Positions 8,984-17,973 of a DNA stretch of 64,000 bases are shown here, piece after piece. Source of the stretch: Paracoccus yibinensis (GTDB lineage: Bacteria; Pseudomonadota; Alphaproteobacteria; Rhodobacterales; Rhodobacteraceae). The position numbers and the translations under genes are program-made. Location of the stretch: the NCBI RefSeq assembly GCF_030846195.1, contig NZ_JAVCWH010000005.1, positions 186,001 through 250,000 on the forward strand. Direction: 5' to 3'. Under the pieces are notes generated by a model. The model had not been told where the DNA came from and made no database searches. It saw nothing but the letters and a program-made list of their open reading frames with translations. The stretch's first letter is position 1, and each line of letters opens with the position of its first letter.

Positions 8984-10929
8984 GCGGCCCCCTTCACGTC
9001 GGACAGCCGCAGCACCCGGTCCAGCGACCCGGTCTGGCCGTTTTCATAGGTGATCTTCGCCTTGAAGTCGATCTGGTCGTCACCCCGGTTCAGCGCCTCG
9101 ATGATCGGGCCGTACCGGTCGTCGATCACGTTGCGCTTCAGCTTGCGGGTCCGGGTGACCTCTCCGTCGTCGGGGTCGAATTCCTTGTGCAGGTTCACGA
9201 AACGGTCGATGGACAGCCCGTGCGGCAGATGTGCGTTCACCGCCGCGATCTCTCCGCGGATCAGGTCATAGATGCGCGGCTGCTGGGACAGTTCGGCATA
9301 GGAGGTATAGGACACGCCATGTTCCTGCGCCCATTGCCCGACCGCCTGGAAGTCGATGCAGACGATCGCCACCAGCATGTCGCGGCCTTGGCCGATCACC
9401 GCGGCGTCCTTGATATAGGCCGAGAATTTCAGCCGGTTTTCGATATAGGTGGCGATAAAGCGGGTGCCGTCGCGCTTTTCCACAACCTCGGACACCCGGC
9501 CCAGCACGACCAACTGACCGTCGGGTTCGATCTGGCCCGCGTCGCCCGTGTGCAGCCAGCCGTCCTGCAAGGCCTCGGCACTGGCCTTGGGGTTCTGGAA
9601 ATAGCCGTCGAAGATGTTGTCGCCGCGCAGCAGGATTTCGCCATGCTCGTCGATCTTCATCTCGACGCCGGGGAATGGGCGGCCAACCGTGGTCAGCGAG
9701 ATGTCCTCGGGCTTTTGCGCCACGGCCAGGGCGCAGTTTTCCGTCTGGCCATAGAATTGGCGCAGGTTCAGGCCGATGGCGCGGAACCACAGGAACACGT
9801 CTTCGCCGATGGCCTCTCCGGCGGTATAGGCGCGCTTCACGCGGCCCAGGCCAAGCTGGTCGCGGATCGGGCCATAGATCAGCCATTCGCCCAGGAACCG
9901 CGTCAATCCACCGCCCACGGGCTTGCCGTCCAGGCGTGCCCGTTCGGCCTCCATCGCGCGGGGCATGAAGTAATCGTAAAGCCGCCGCTTGATTCCGGTG
10001 GTTTCCGCGATCCCCACCTGCACGCGGGTCAGCATGGCCGACCACGCGCGGGGGGACGCGAAATACAGCGTCGGCGCCATTTCCCGAAGGTCGTGCAGGG
10101 CAGTTTCGTTCGCCTCGGGGATGTTGACGGTAAAGCGCAACTCCATCGCCGCGCCGACAGAAAAGATGAAGTCGCCCACCCAGGCCATCGGCAGATAGGC
10201 CATGTGGACCTCGCCCTGCTGGAAGTATCCGGCGGCGGCGGCGTTGCGGACGCCGGACAGGACATGGCCGTGCTTCAGCGGGATGCCCTTCGGCGCGCCG
10301 GTGGTGCCGGACGAATGCATCAGCACCACGGTGTCGTGAATGGTCGGGCGCGCGATCAGCGCCTTGGCCAGGGTCGGATCGGCCTTGAGCCGCGCCGCGC
10401 CCTCGGCCCGGATCGCGTCAAAGCCCGCCACGCCTTCGGGTTCCTGCCCGGCCAGCCCGCGCGGGTCGTCATAGATCACCAGGTCCAGATGCGTCCAGCG
10501 GCCCTTGGCCTCCAGCATCTTGTCGACCTGTTCCTGGTCCTCGGCGACCGCCACGCGGATGTCCTCGCGCTCCATCTGCGCGGCCAGTTCCTCGGTCGGT
10601 GCATCGGCATAGGCGGGGGACGGGATCGCCCGCAGGCAGGCCGCGCCCAGCATCGCGAAATAAAGGTTGGGGCGGTTGTCGCCGATCACCATGACCACAT
10701 CGCCCGGCTTCACGCCACGCGCTTCAAGGCCTGCGGCGAATTCAACCACGGCGCGCAGGTAATCGGCCCAGGTGTATTCCTGCCAGATGCCGTGGTCGCG
10801 TTCGCGCATGGCGACCTGGTTCGGAACCTCGGCCGCGTTCCGGGCCAGGCGGGCCAGGATCGTGTCGTCCTGGCGCCAGTTCGGATGCAGCGCCTGGGCC
10901 TGCGCGATGTTCACCGGATCATGCTGCAT
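8980..10929 (-). CDS. Long-chain-type acyl-CoA synthetase (AMP-binding)
   Basis: About 649 residues, ANL superfamily, FAA1/FadD-like (COG1022 type). The ATP loop HSSGTTGAPKG lies near residue 205-215, followed by QFYGQTENCA (adenine loop) and DGWLHTGDAG (ribose-binding Asp). The protein activates a carboxylic acid to an acyl-CoA at the expense of ATP to AMP. The ATG at 10929 is preferred; the frame stays open to 11001, but the added residues look like translated livG antisense. It overlaps livG by 11 bp. Its place inside an ABC importer operon suggests it traps the imported acid as CoA ester. Confidence 0.87.
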   Translation of the reverse strand: MQHDPVNIAQAQALHPNWRQDDTILARLARNAAEVPNQVAMRERDHGIWQEYTWADYLRAVVEFAAGLEARGVKPGDVVMVIGDNRPNLYFAMLGAACLRAIPSPAYADAPTEELAAQMEREDIRVAVAEDQEQVDKMLEAKGRWTHLDLVIYDDPRGLAGQEPEGVAGFDAIRAEGAARLKADPTLAKALIARPTIHDTVVLMHSSGTTGAPKGIPLKHGHVLSGVRNAAAAGYFQQGEVHMAYLPMAWVGDFIFSVGAAMELRFTVNIPEANETALHDLREMAPTLYFASPRAWSAMLTRVQVGIAETTGIKRRLYDYFMPRAMEAERARLDGKPVGGGLTRFLGEWLIYGPIRDQLGLGRVKRAYTAGEAIGEDVFLWFRAIGLNLRQFYGQTENCALAVAQKPEDISLTTVGRPFPGVEMKIDEHGEILLRGDNIFDGYFQNPKASAEALQDGWLHTGDAGQIEPDGQLVVLGRVSEVVEKRDGTRFIATYIENRLKFSAYIKDAAVIGQGRDMLVAIVCIDFQAVGQWAQEHGVSYTSYAELSQQPRIYDLIRGEIAAVNAHLPHGLSIDRFVNLHKEFDPDDGEVTRTRKLKRNVIDDRYGPIIEALNRGDDQIDFKAKITYENGQTGSLDRVLRLSDVKGAA

Positions 10930-11701
10930 GGCGGGGCTTTCCGATATAGGCCTCGACCACCCGGGGATCTGCAATCGCCTCGCGCGCGGGGCCCTGGGCA
11001 ATTTCCTGGCCGTTGTTCAGCACCAGCACCCGGTCGCAGAGCGCGGTCACGACATCCATGTGGTGTTCGATGATCAGGACCGTCAGGCCCAGGGCTTCCT
11101 GCGCGTCCAGGATGAAGCGGACCATGTATTCCTTTTCCTCCTGGTTCATCCCGGCCATCGGCTCGTCCAGGACCAGAACCTTGGGTTCGGCACACAGCGC
11201 ACGGGCCAGTTCGACCCGTTTCTGCAGGCCCAGCGGGATCACGTCGACATGTTCGTCGCGCGCGGGCGCCAGTTGCAGCAGGTCAATCACCTCCTCGACA
11301 TGGCGGCGATGGGCGACCTCTTCCTTCTGCGCCCACCAGGGATAGAAGAAGGACGCCAGCGGGTTGGGCTTCATGAAGATGTGCCGGCCCATCAGGATGT
11401 TGTCGAGGACCGACATCCCGTGGAACAGCGCGACGTTCTGGAAGGTCCGCGCCACGCCCATCCCGGCGATGCGAAATGGCTTCAGCCCGTTGATCTGCTG
11501 GCCGTCCAGCGTGATGCGGCCTTCCTGCGGCGGATAGAAGCCGGTGATGGCGTTGACCAGCGTGGTCTTGCCCGACCCGTTCGGGCCGACCAGGCCGAAA
11601 ATCTCGCCGCGATTGACAGCGACCGAGACGTTCTTCAGCGCAACAACCCCGCCAAAGCGGCGGGTGATGTTGTCGCATACCAGCATGTGATCGCCGCTCA
11701 T
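10919..11701 (-). CDS. livG: Branched-chain-type ABC transporter ATPase LivG
   Basis: A 260-residue HAAT ATPase and first gene of the operon. Walker A GPNGSGKTT (about 38-46), a degenerate signature LGLQKRVELARAL, and Walker B VLVLDEPMAGM are visible, with the LivG-specific insert FMKPNPLASFFYPWW. The start is ATG 11701; a second in-frame ATG lies five codons in. The regulatory gap and a divergent LysR gene lie upstream. Confidence 0.9.
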   Translation of the reverse strand: MSGDHMLVCDNITRRFGGVVALKNVSVAVNRGEIFGLVGPNGSGKTTLVNAITGFYPPQEGRITLDGQQINGLKPFRIAGMGVARTFQNVALFHGMSVLDNILMGRHIFMKPNPLASFFYPWWAQKEEVAHRRHVEEVIDLLQLAPARDEHVDVIPLGLQKRVELARALCAEPKVLVLDEPMAGMNQEEKEYMVRFILDAQEALGLTVLIIEHHMDVVTALCDRVLVLNNGQEIAQGPAREAIADPRVVEAYIGKPRHAA

Positions 11702-11808
11702 GCGGACAAACGTCCGTTCAGTCCGCGCATAGCCTGTCCTCCCAAACAGTCTTGCTGGCCGGTTCCTCCTCCGACCACGGAATAAGGAAAGGCTAGCATC
11801 GGATATGT

Positions 11809-11826
11809 TTTTCGGTAAACCGAAAA
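11809..11826. promoter_or_regulatory. Perfect palindrome, candidate LysR-regulator operator
   Basis: TTTTCGGT-AA-ACCGAAAA, an 18-bp palindrome with 8-bp arms, lies 31 bp before the LysR gene and about 108 bp before divergent livG. It fits a T-N11-A type LysR site. Probable autoregulatory and activating site for the liv operon; inferred. Confidence 0.5.
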
Positions 11827-11856
11827 GAATGGCAAAGTTGTTTCGGGATTTCTGAA

Positions 11857-12774
11857 ATGCATCCGAATCTGGTCGATCATCTGCGCGCTTTTTGCGCCAT
11901 TGCCGACACGGGCAGCCTGACGGCGGCGGCCAGGGAATTGCGGCGGCCGATCTCCTCGGTCAGCTATTCGCTGGCGCAGCTGGAAAGCCAGTGCGGCTTT
12001 CCCCTGCTGGGGCGCGGCACCAGCCGGGCAGACCTGACCGAACGCGGCCGCGTCCTGCTGGCCGAGGCGCGCAGCGTCGTCGAACGCGCCCGCAGCTTCA
12101 CCACCCATGCGCAATCCCTGGAGAAGGGAGAGGAAACGCGCCTGCGCGTGCTGATCGACGTGCTGTTTCCGCGCGCCGACCTGAACCGGGCGCTGCGGGC
12201 CTTTGCAGACGACCACCCCCATGCGCGGTTCCAGTTCTTCAATTCATCGCTGGCGACGCTGTGGGACGACCTGCGGGACGGCAATTTCGATTTTGCCCTG
12301 ACCTTGGCCGCCGCGATCCCTTCGGACATTGCCGCCCGCCATCTGGGAACCGAGACCCTGGGTCCGGTCTGCGCGGCAGGGCATCGGCTGGCCGGATTGC
12401 CGCAGCCCCTGGCCATGCGCGCCTTCGACCGGGAACGGCAGATCTATTACGTGGGATCCCCGCAGATCGACATGGAACGGGTGGGGCGGCTGTTTTCGAC
12501 CGATGTCTGGACGGTGAACGACGTCGAATCGATCAAGTCGATGGTCGCGGCGGGCCTTGGCTGGTGCTTTTCCGCCAGCGGCACCTTCGCCCCCGAGATC
12601 GCGCGGGGCGAGGTCGTGCCGCTGGTCTGCGAGGACATGCAGTTCCACCCGGTCCGCACCGTGGTCATGGCCTGGCCCGCGCATCGCCGGCCAGGCCCCC
12701 TGGGGCGGCACATGGTGCAGACCCTGGCCGATCAGTTCGGCCAGGCAGAGGCCGTCAGGCCAGCAACCCGGTAA
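11857..12774 (+). CDS. LysR-family transcriptional regulator
   Basis: A 305-residue LTTR. The N-terminal HTH (about 5-64) has DTGSLTAAARELRRPISSVS and the linker helix region LTERGRVLLAEA. The effector domain spans about 90-295. The gene is divergent from the livG operon and is its most likely regulator, with the acid or its CoA ester as inducer. Its last 20 bp overlap the 3' end of the convergent peroxidase gene. Confidence 0.87.
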   Translation: MHPNLVDHLRAFCAIADTGSLTAAARELRRPISSVSYSLAQLESQCGFPLLGRGTSRADLTERGRVLLAEARSVVERARSFTTHAQSLEKGEETRLRVLIDVLFPRADLNRALRAFADDHPHARFQFFNSSLATLWDDLRDGNFDFALTLAAAIPSDIAARHLGTETLGPVCAAGHRLAGLPQPLAMRAFDRERQIYYVGSPQIDMERVGRLFSTDVWTVNDVESIKSMVAAGLGWCFSASGTFAPEIARGEVVPLVCEDMQFHPVRTVVMAWPAHRRPGPLGRHMVQTLADQFGQAEAVRPATR

Positions 12775-14551
12775 AGCGCAGCATCGCCTTGAGGCTGTCG
12801 ATGGGCTGCGAGGGTTGGAACAGGTGCGGCGACCAGCGGTGCCCGCCGATCTTCGCGTTCCAGTATGAACCGGCGTCGTTGATCACCAGCCCGGCCAGCG
12901 TGTTGGCGACCAGATGGCTGCCCAGGGCGCCCAGATGGTTGCCGCCGACCAGTTCCGCCTCTCGCAGCACATAGAACCACAGGGGCGTTGCCGCATCGAG
13001 GCCCGGTCCAACCAGGAAATCGCATCCTTCGGACACCTGTTCGGGGGTCAGCACCGGGATCGGGCGGTAAAGGCCGGTCGCGTTGATCGCCTCGATCAGC
13101 CCTTGGGCCGACGGCATGTTCAGCCGGTAGCCGCGCCGCAGGTTGCGGCTGGCCAGGCGCTTCATCACCGCGGGATTGGCGGGCTGGTTGATCATGTCGT
13201 CCAGCGGCGGGGCCAGATGCGTGTCGATCTTGCGCGCCGAGCGCAGCGGGGTTTCGGCATGGACGAAGCGGTCCCATTCGATGACCCAGTTGCCGGGAAG
13301 GGACGTCTTGGGATCGGCGGTCAGGGGCGAGGGCATCTTGCCGCTGCCGGTGAATTCGAACAGTTGCACGAAGCTGGCGAAGGGCAGGATCTGCGTGGAT
13401 CCCGCCACCGCCCGCCCGAAGAAGCGGTTGTGGTCATAGCCGCCGCGCACCATGGAATGCCCGAAGCGGAAGCCTGCCACCGAAAACTCCAGCGGCATGG
13501 GCATCCTGGCCGGGTCGGAGGGCGGGTTGGCCGCCAGGAACTCGGCATAAAGGGGCGCGCCGGTTGCCAGAACCTCGTCCACCACGTCGTTCGCACAGAT
13601 CGCGGGCAGGAAGCTGTTGAGGACCAGCCACTGGTAATGGAAGCGGGTCAGGCGGCGGGCACCTTCGAAATCGTTGCCAAGGTCCACCAGGCGGTTGTGC
13701 AGGCGCAGGAAGGCCACATGCAGTTGCGCCACCAGCAGGTTTTCGTCGTTGCGCCCGTCGCCGATGATCGCCCGGGTGCGGATCGGGCCGTCGTCATCGA
13801 CGAAGTTGGCGCGCAACTCCGGGGGCAGGGCGTTCAGCTCGGCCTCGGTGATGTCGCCCCGGTCCATCAGGAAGCCAAGCCGCAACAGGTCGGCGGCAGG
13901 ATCGGCGGGCAGGGGCGGGCGCCCGTCGCCGGAATCGGCGGTCACGCCAAGGCGCATCTTGTCGGTGAAGGTCGGGTGGCGCATCAGACCGGCCAGCTTC
14001 AGGGCAAAGGCCCCCTGGCCGGGGGAATCGCCATACAGGCTGTCCAGGGCCAGCGTCCCTTCGCGCAGGTTGTCCAGGCCCTGTTCGACCTGCACCCGGT
14101 CCATGGGGGCGATGTCGCCTGCGATCTCGGACAGGCCCGCGACCTCGCGGTCGGTGTTTGCGGTGATGTCGTGGTCGATGAACTGACCGAAATAGGTGAA
14201 GATCGGCGCGACCGAGGCATTGCCCGGTCCGGTTGTCTCGGTGGCCATGCTGTCGGCAAGCTGGTCCAGCGCGGCCAGCGTGGCGGGGCCTGCGGGCAGC
14301 CCCGGCGCATCGCGGAACAGATAGCGGAAGGCGCCGGGCGCGGTGGACATGGCCCGCAGGCTGCCCGCTTCCGGGCCAAGGTCGGCCGCGCCGTCCACGA
14401 CGGCGGACAGGGGCTTCACATCGAGGCGTTCCAGTTGGGCGGCGGGATTTTCCAGGACCGCCGTTCCCCCGGTCGGGGCGGCATCAATGGCGGGCTGCGG
14501 AACGGCGGTATCCTGGACGATCCGCGTTCCGTGGCTGAGAGAAAACAGCAT
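12755..14551 (-). CDS. Animal-type heme peroxidase (peroxidase-cyclooxygenase superfamily)
   Basis: A 598-residue An_peroxidase protein. The distal heme motif FGQFIDHD (residues 121-128, distal His127), the catalytic Arg in GDGRNDENLL (Arg267), a calcium-site-like LDSLYGDS (169-176), and the proximal His in FRFGHSMVRGG (His365) are all present, so it should be an active heme peroxidase. No signal peptide or RTX repeats are seen, so it may be cytoplasmic or exported in another way. The ATG at 14551 with a GGAG upstream is preferred over the in-frame ATG at 14587. The gene stands alone. The physiological substrate is unknown; halide/thiocyanate oxidation or fatty-acid oxygenation are family possibilities. 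Confidence 0.88.
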   Translation of the reverse strand: MLFSLSHGTRIVQDTAVPQPAIDAAPTGGTAVLENPAAQLERLDVKPLSAVVDGAADLGPEAGSLRAMSTAPGAFRYLFRDAPGLPAGPATLAALDQLADSMATETTGPGNASVAPIFTYFGQFIDHDITANTDREVAGLSEIAGDIAPMDRVQVEQGLDNLREGTLALDSLYGDSPGQGAFALKLAGLMRHPTFTDKMRLGVTADSGDGRPPLPADPAADLLRLGFLMDRGDITEAELNALPPELRANFVDDDGPIRTRAIIGDGRNDENLLVAQLHVAFLRLHNRLVDLGNDFEGARRLTRFHYQWLVLNSFLPAICANDVVDEVLATGAPLYAEFLAANPPSDPARMPMPLEFSVAGFRFGHSMVRGGYDHNRFFGRAVAGSTQILPFASFVQLFEFTGSGKMPSPLTADPKTSLPGNWVIEWDRFVHAETPLRSARKIDTHLAPPLDDMINQPANPAVMKRLASRNLRRGYRLNMPSAQGLIEAINATGLYRPIPVLTPEQVSEGCDFLVGPGLDAATPLWFYVLREAELVGGNHLGALGSHLVANTLAGLVINDAGSYWNAKIGGHRWSPHLFQPSQPIDSLKAMLRFTGLLA

Positions 14552-14580
14552 CTTGAACTCCAGGCAATCGTGATCACACC

Positions 14581-14601
14581 GGCGCAAGAGGGTCTTGCGC
14601 C
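14581..14601. promoter_or_regulatory. Inverted repeat in peroxidase leader
   Basis: GGCGCAAGA-GGG-TCTTGCGCC, a perfect 9-bp-arm inverted repeat 30-50 bp upstream of the peroxidase ATG on the minus strand. It could be an operator overlapping the promoter or a 5' mRNA hairpin. The flanking DNA (14680-14790) is strikingly AT-rich compared with the rest of the window. Confidence 0.45.
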
Positions 14602-14728
14602 GAACAGGGAAGGGCCGCAGTGCTGCGGTCTGGCGGGATATTCCGGGCCGTCTTTTTCAGACCGGAAAAGCGATTCCCATTTAAATTAATAACATTAAAT
14701 AAAATGATAATCCATAGATAATAAAGTA

Positions 14729-14758
14729 GAATATACCGGATAAATCTCCGATATATTC
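14729..14758 (-). terminator. Probable terminator of the TRAP/SDR operon
   Basis: Inverted repeat with 12-bp arms and one mismatch: GAATATACCGGA (14729-14740) / TCCGATATATTC (14747-14758), loop of six. It begins about 30 bp after the SDR stop on the minus strand and is followed there by a T-rich run (TACTTTATTATCT). On the plus strand it is followed by TTTTCTCTT, so it may work in both directions. Confidence 0.45.
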
Positions 14759-14789
14759 TTTTCTCTTATTCAGGCAATTTCAAATAGTT

Positions 14790-15587
14790 CTATTCGGCAG
14801 GCGCTTCAGGACTGCGTGCCGCCCCGTCCTCCCGCCGCAGGGCGGGCAGGCCGACGCCGGTGGCATCGAAGCCCCCGTCCACGGCCAAGGTCTGCCCGCT
14901 GATGAAGCTGGCCTTGTCCGAACACAGGAAGACGATGGCCTCGGCGATCTCGCGCGCCTCGCCATAACGATTCAGCGGGATCGCGTCGTAATAGGCGCTG
15001 ATGATTTCCGGCGCGTGGACGGCCATGGCAAGCTTGGTCCTGACCGGGCCGGGGGCCACGCAATTGACGCGGATGCCCTGTTCGCCCAGTTCCGCCGCGA
15101 ACTGCTTGGTCAGGTGGATGACGGCGGCCTTCGACGTGCCATAGGCTACCCGCAGCGTGGATGCCCGCAGCCCGGAAATCGAGGCGATGTTGACGATGGC
15201 CCCCCTGGTTTTCGCCAGTTCCGGGGTGGCGGCCTGGGTGCACAGGAACACGCCGTCCAGGTTCGTCGCCATCACCTCGCGCCATTGTTCGAAATTGGTC
15301 TGGTGGGCGCGGGAAAACAGCGCCACGCCTGCGTTGTTGACCAGGGCATCGACGCGGCCAAACCGGCTGACCACGGTGCGGATCACGCCGTCCACGGCCT
15401 GGGGGTCGGAAATGTCGGCCTCGACGGGCAGGACGTTTTCGATGTGATCACAGGCGCGGTGCAGTTCCTCGGTGTCGCGGTCCACCACGGCGACGCGCCA
15501 GCCCTGTTCCAGGAAGATCTCGGTCGCGGCAAGGCCGATGCCCCGCGCACCCCCGGTCACGATGGCAACCTTTGCGTCCTGCGTCAT
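14790..15587 (-). CDS. Short-chain dehydrogenase/reductase (SDR)
   Basis: A 265-residue classical SDR: cofactor motif TGGARGIG (11-18), NNAG (84-87), and catalytic Ser136-Tyr149-Lys153 in IASISG and YGTSK. Asp36 after the second beta strand (VVDRD) favours NAD(H). C-terminal SGQTLAVDGG is also typical. It is the last gene of the TRAP-linked operon and overlaps the PCC-domain gene by 4 bp. It probably oxidises a hydroxyacyl intermediate or reduces a keto group in the pathway. Confidence 0.88.
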   Translation of the reverse strand: MTQDAKVAIVTGGARGIGLAATEIFLEQGWRVAVVDRDTEELHRACDHIENVLPVEADISDPQAVDGVIRTVVSRFGRVDALVNNAGVALFSRAHQTNFEQWREVMATNLDGVFLCTQAATPELAKTRGAIVNIASISGLRASTLRVAYGTSKAAVIHLTKQFAAELGEQGIRVNCVAPGPVRTKLAMAVHAPEIISAYYDAIPLNRYGEAREIAEAIVFLCSDKASFISGQTLAVDGGFDATGVGLPALRREDGAARSPEAPAE

Positions 15588-16399
15588 TCTTTGGTCCTTT
15601 CGATCAGCAGTTCCAGCGTCACGCCGACCGGGTTTGCCCCGCGCTCCAGCGTGCCGCGCATGATGGTGCCCGCAATGTCCACGACCTCGATGGGGATGGT
15701 GGCGCGGCCATGGGCCAGGGTGGCGCCATCCAGCCGCAACTCGGTGGCGTGGCAGTCCAGGCGGCGGCCGTCGGCAAAGCGCACATGGTCAATGCTGCCG
15801 ACGCCGTGCAGGCGGGCCTTGGCGATGCCGTGGCGGGCGGCGAGGGTTTCGATGGCCGTGATCACATCCTCTCCGGGCCGGATCCGGGCCAGCAGGCCTG
15901 TGCCCGCGCCGTTCCCTTGCGGGGTGAACAGGGTGAAGGCGGTTTCCGCGTCAGACAGCGCCTCGAACCAGGCATCCGGGGCGCCGAGGCCGTGGACGGG
16001 GGCATCTTCCGCCAGGACGCTGTCGAAAGGCAGCAGATGGCCCATCGTTCCCGCCCATGTACCGTGGCAATGCAGGAAGGGCGCGCCGTCCTTCCAGCCG
16101 ACCGTGGCCGTCGCGCGCCGGATCGTGACCGGCCCGTCCGGCGCGTGGGTGGCCGAATACCAGGCCGCATGGATGCCGTCGGTCGAGGGCGCGGGCAGGA
16201 CAAAGCGCAGGGGATCGCAGGTCACGCCGTCCAGCCAGACCAAGCCGCCCTTGCAGCCGTGCCGCGCAAACAGATCGCCGACCGCCGCCATCACCGTCTG
16301 CCCCGCAGGCAGCACCCCGGCGATGGGCCGCAGGGCGGCGCGCACCGCCGCCGCCCGCTCCGCCGCGCGCGGGCCGGGATGGATCATCCGTTGCTTCAT
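15584..16399 (-). CDS. Tandem PCC (DUF296) domain protein
   Basis: About 271 residues. The C-terminal half carries a clear PCC/DUF296 pattern (RIRPGEDVITAIETLAARHG, then ARLHGVGSIDHVRFADG). The N-terminal half looks like a second, more divergent copy (AGQTVMAAVGDLFARHG and LVWLDGVTCDP). PCC domains form trimers in plant AHL proteins and in uncharacterised bacterial proteins; no reaction is established for this type. The ATG at 16399 overlaps the AMP-ligase stop by 4 bp; the frame is open further upstream but only as antisense of that gene. Conserved His residues (HCHGTW) might bind metal. It may act on a CoA intermediate or be regulatory; unknown. Confidence 0.75.
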   Translation of the reverse strand: MKQRMIHPGPRAAERAAAVRAALRPIAGVLPAGQTVMAAVGDLFARHGCKGGLVWLDGVTCDPLRFVLPAPSTDGIHAAWYSATHAPDGPVTIRRATATVGWKDGAPFLHCHGTWAGTMGHLLPFDSVLAEDAPVHGLGAPDAWFEALSDAETAFTLFTPQGNGAGTGLLARIRPGEDVITAIETLAARHGIAKARLHGVGSIDHVRFADGRRLDCHATELRLDGATLAHGRATIPIEVVDIAGTIMRGTLERGANPVGVTLELLIERTKE

Positions 16400-17973
16400 G
16401 CGATCATGCCGCGGGCTTCCAGCTCCTCGCGGATCATCTTCTTGGTGATCTTGCCATAGGCCGATTTGGGCAGGGCATCCCAGAACAGGAACCGCTTGGG
16501 CATCTTGTAGCGCGACAGCTTCCCATCCAGGAAGGCGGCCAGGTCTTCCTCGGCCACCGGGGCATTGGCCACGCAGACCGCCCAGCCGATCTCGCCCCAC
16601 AGGGGGTCGGGGACGCCCAGCACAGCCACTTCGTTGATGGCGGGGTGGGTGAGGATCTTCTCCTCGATCTCGCGCGGATAGACGTTGGATCCGCCCGAGA
16701 TGAACATGTCCGACTGCCGCCCGGTGATATAGACGAAGCCCTGTTCGTCCATGTGCCCCAGGTCGCCCGTGCGGAACCAGCCGTTGCGGAAGGATTTGGC
16801 GTTGGCTTCCGGGTTCCGGTAATAGCCCGCGAAGACGGCAGGGCCGATGCAGCAGATCTCGCCGGTTTCGCCCGGCGCGACCTCATGGCCCTGGTCGTCC
16901 TGGATCTGGATCTCGATCCCCGTGCGGGCATAACCGCAGGTGCCGATGTGGGCCTGCGGGCCGTCCTCGGCCTGGTGCAGGTGGGCGGGCAGGACGGTGA
17001 TGTTGCCGGTGACCTCGCCCAGGCCGAAATACTGGACCAGCACCGGACCCAGCGTTTGCAGCGCCTTCTGCTGGTCCACCCGATACATCGGTGCGCCTGC
17101 ATAGATGACATAGCGCAGCGACGACGTGTCGGCCTGCGCCGTCGAGGGATGTTCCACCAGCAGCTTCAGGATCGTCGGCACCGTGAACATGGTGGACACG
17201 CGCCAGTCCCGCACCAGATCCCACACCTGGGCCACATCGAACCGTTCGGTGGGCAGCAGGATCGTCTTCACCCCCCGCGCCACCTGGGTCAGCTGATGCA
17301 CCCCCGCGCCATGCGAGAGCGGCGCCACCACCAGCGAGGCATCATCCCCCGTCAGCCCCGGCATCAAATCGGCCAGGTGGTTCGTCACCACGAAGGCCAT
17401 CTGGCCGTGGGTCAGGACCGAGGCCTTGGGCCGCCCCGTCGTGCCCGAGGTGAAGAAGAACCAGCAGGGATCGTCGCGGTCCACCGCCGCCACCTGCGGT
17501 CGTTCCCCCATGTAGTCGGCGGTGATCGCAGTCACGTCCGGCCCGAAATCGGCCGTTCCAAAGGCCAGTGTCGTCACCCCGCAGGCCGCCGCGTGATCCG
17601 GGAAGCTGGCGTTGCAGAACATCAGCGACGCCCCCGAGGCCTGGGTCAGATAGGCCACCTCATCCGGCGTCTGGCGGAAATTGGCGGGCACCCAGACCCC
17701 GCCCGCGCGCCAGACCGCGAACATCGCCTGCATCATCTCCATGCAGTTCTGCGACTGGCACATCACCCGGTCGCCCTTCTGCAACCCGAAGCGGGTCTGC
17801 AAGGCATGGGCCAGCGCATCGGTGCGGGCGTTCCAGTCCGCCCAGGTCCAGCGGGCCGCGCCCATGACCAGGGCCACGCCCTCGGGGTCGCGGCGCGACG
17901 CCTGCGCCAAAAAGGTCGCCAGGTTCATCACGCGGGTGGACACCGGGGCCAGCCCGCCGGCGGGGTCCGTCAT
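16396..17973 (-). CDS. Acyl-CoA ligase (AMP-dependent synthetase)
   Basis: A 525-residue ANL ligase: FFFTSGTTGRPKASVLTHG (P-loop), YFGLGEVTGN, GWFRTGDLGHMDEQG, and the C-terminal Lys region LPKSAYGKITKKMI. It would convert the TRAP-imported acid to its CoA thioester. The start is the ATG at 17973 in an ATGA overlap with the thiolase stop. The much longer open frame upstream is thiolase antisense. Substrate class, medium-chain or aromatic, is not readable by eye. Confidence 0.88.
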   Translation of the reverse strand: MTDPAGGLAPVSTRVMNLATFLAQASRRDPEGVALVMGAARWTWADWNARTDALAHALQTRFGLQKGDRVMCQSQNCMEMMQAMFAVWRAGGVWVPANFRQTPDEVAYLTQASGASLMFCNASFPDHAAACGVTTLAFGTADFGPDVTAITADYMGERPQVAAVDRDDPCWFFFTSGTTGRPKASVLTHGQMAFVVTNHLADLMPGLTGDDASLVVAPLSHGAGVHQLTQVARGVKTILLPTERFDVAQVWDLVRDWRVSTMFTVPTILKLLVEHPSTAQADTSSLRYVIYAGAPMYRVDQQKALQTLGPVLVQYFGLGEVTGNITVLPAHLHQAEDGPQAHIGTCGYARTGIEIQIQDDQGHEVAPGETGEICCIGPAVFAGYYRNPEANAKSFRNGWFRTGDLGHMDEQGFVYITGRQSDMFISGGSNVYPREIEEKILTHPAINEVAVLGVPDPLWGEIGWAVCVANAPVAEEDLAAFLDGKLSRYKMPKRFLFWDALPKSAYGKITKKMIREELEARGMIA

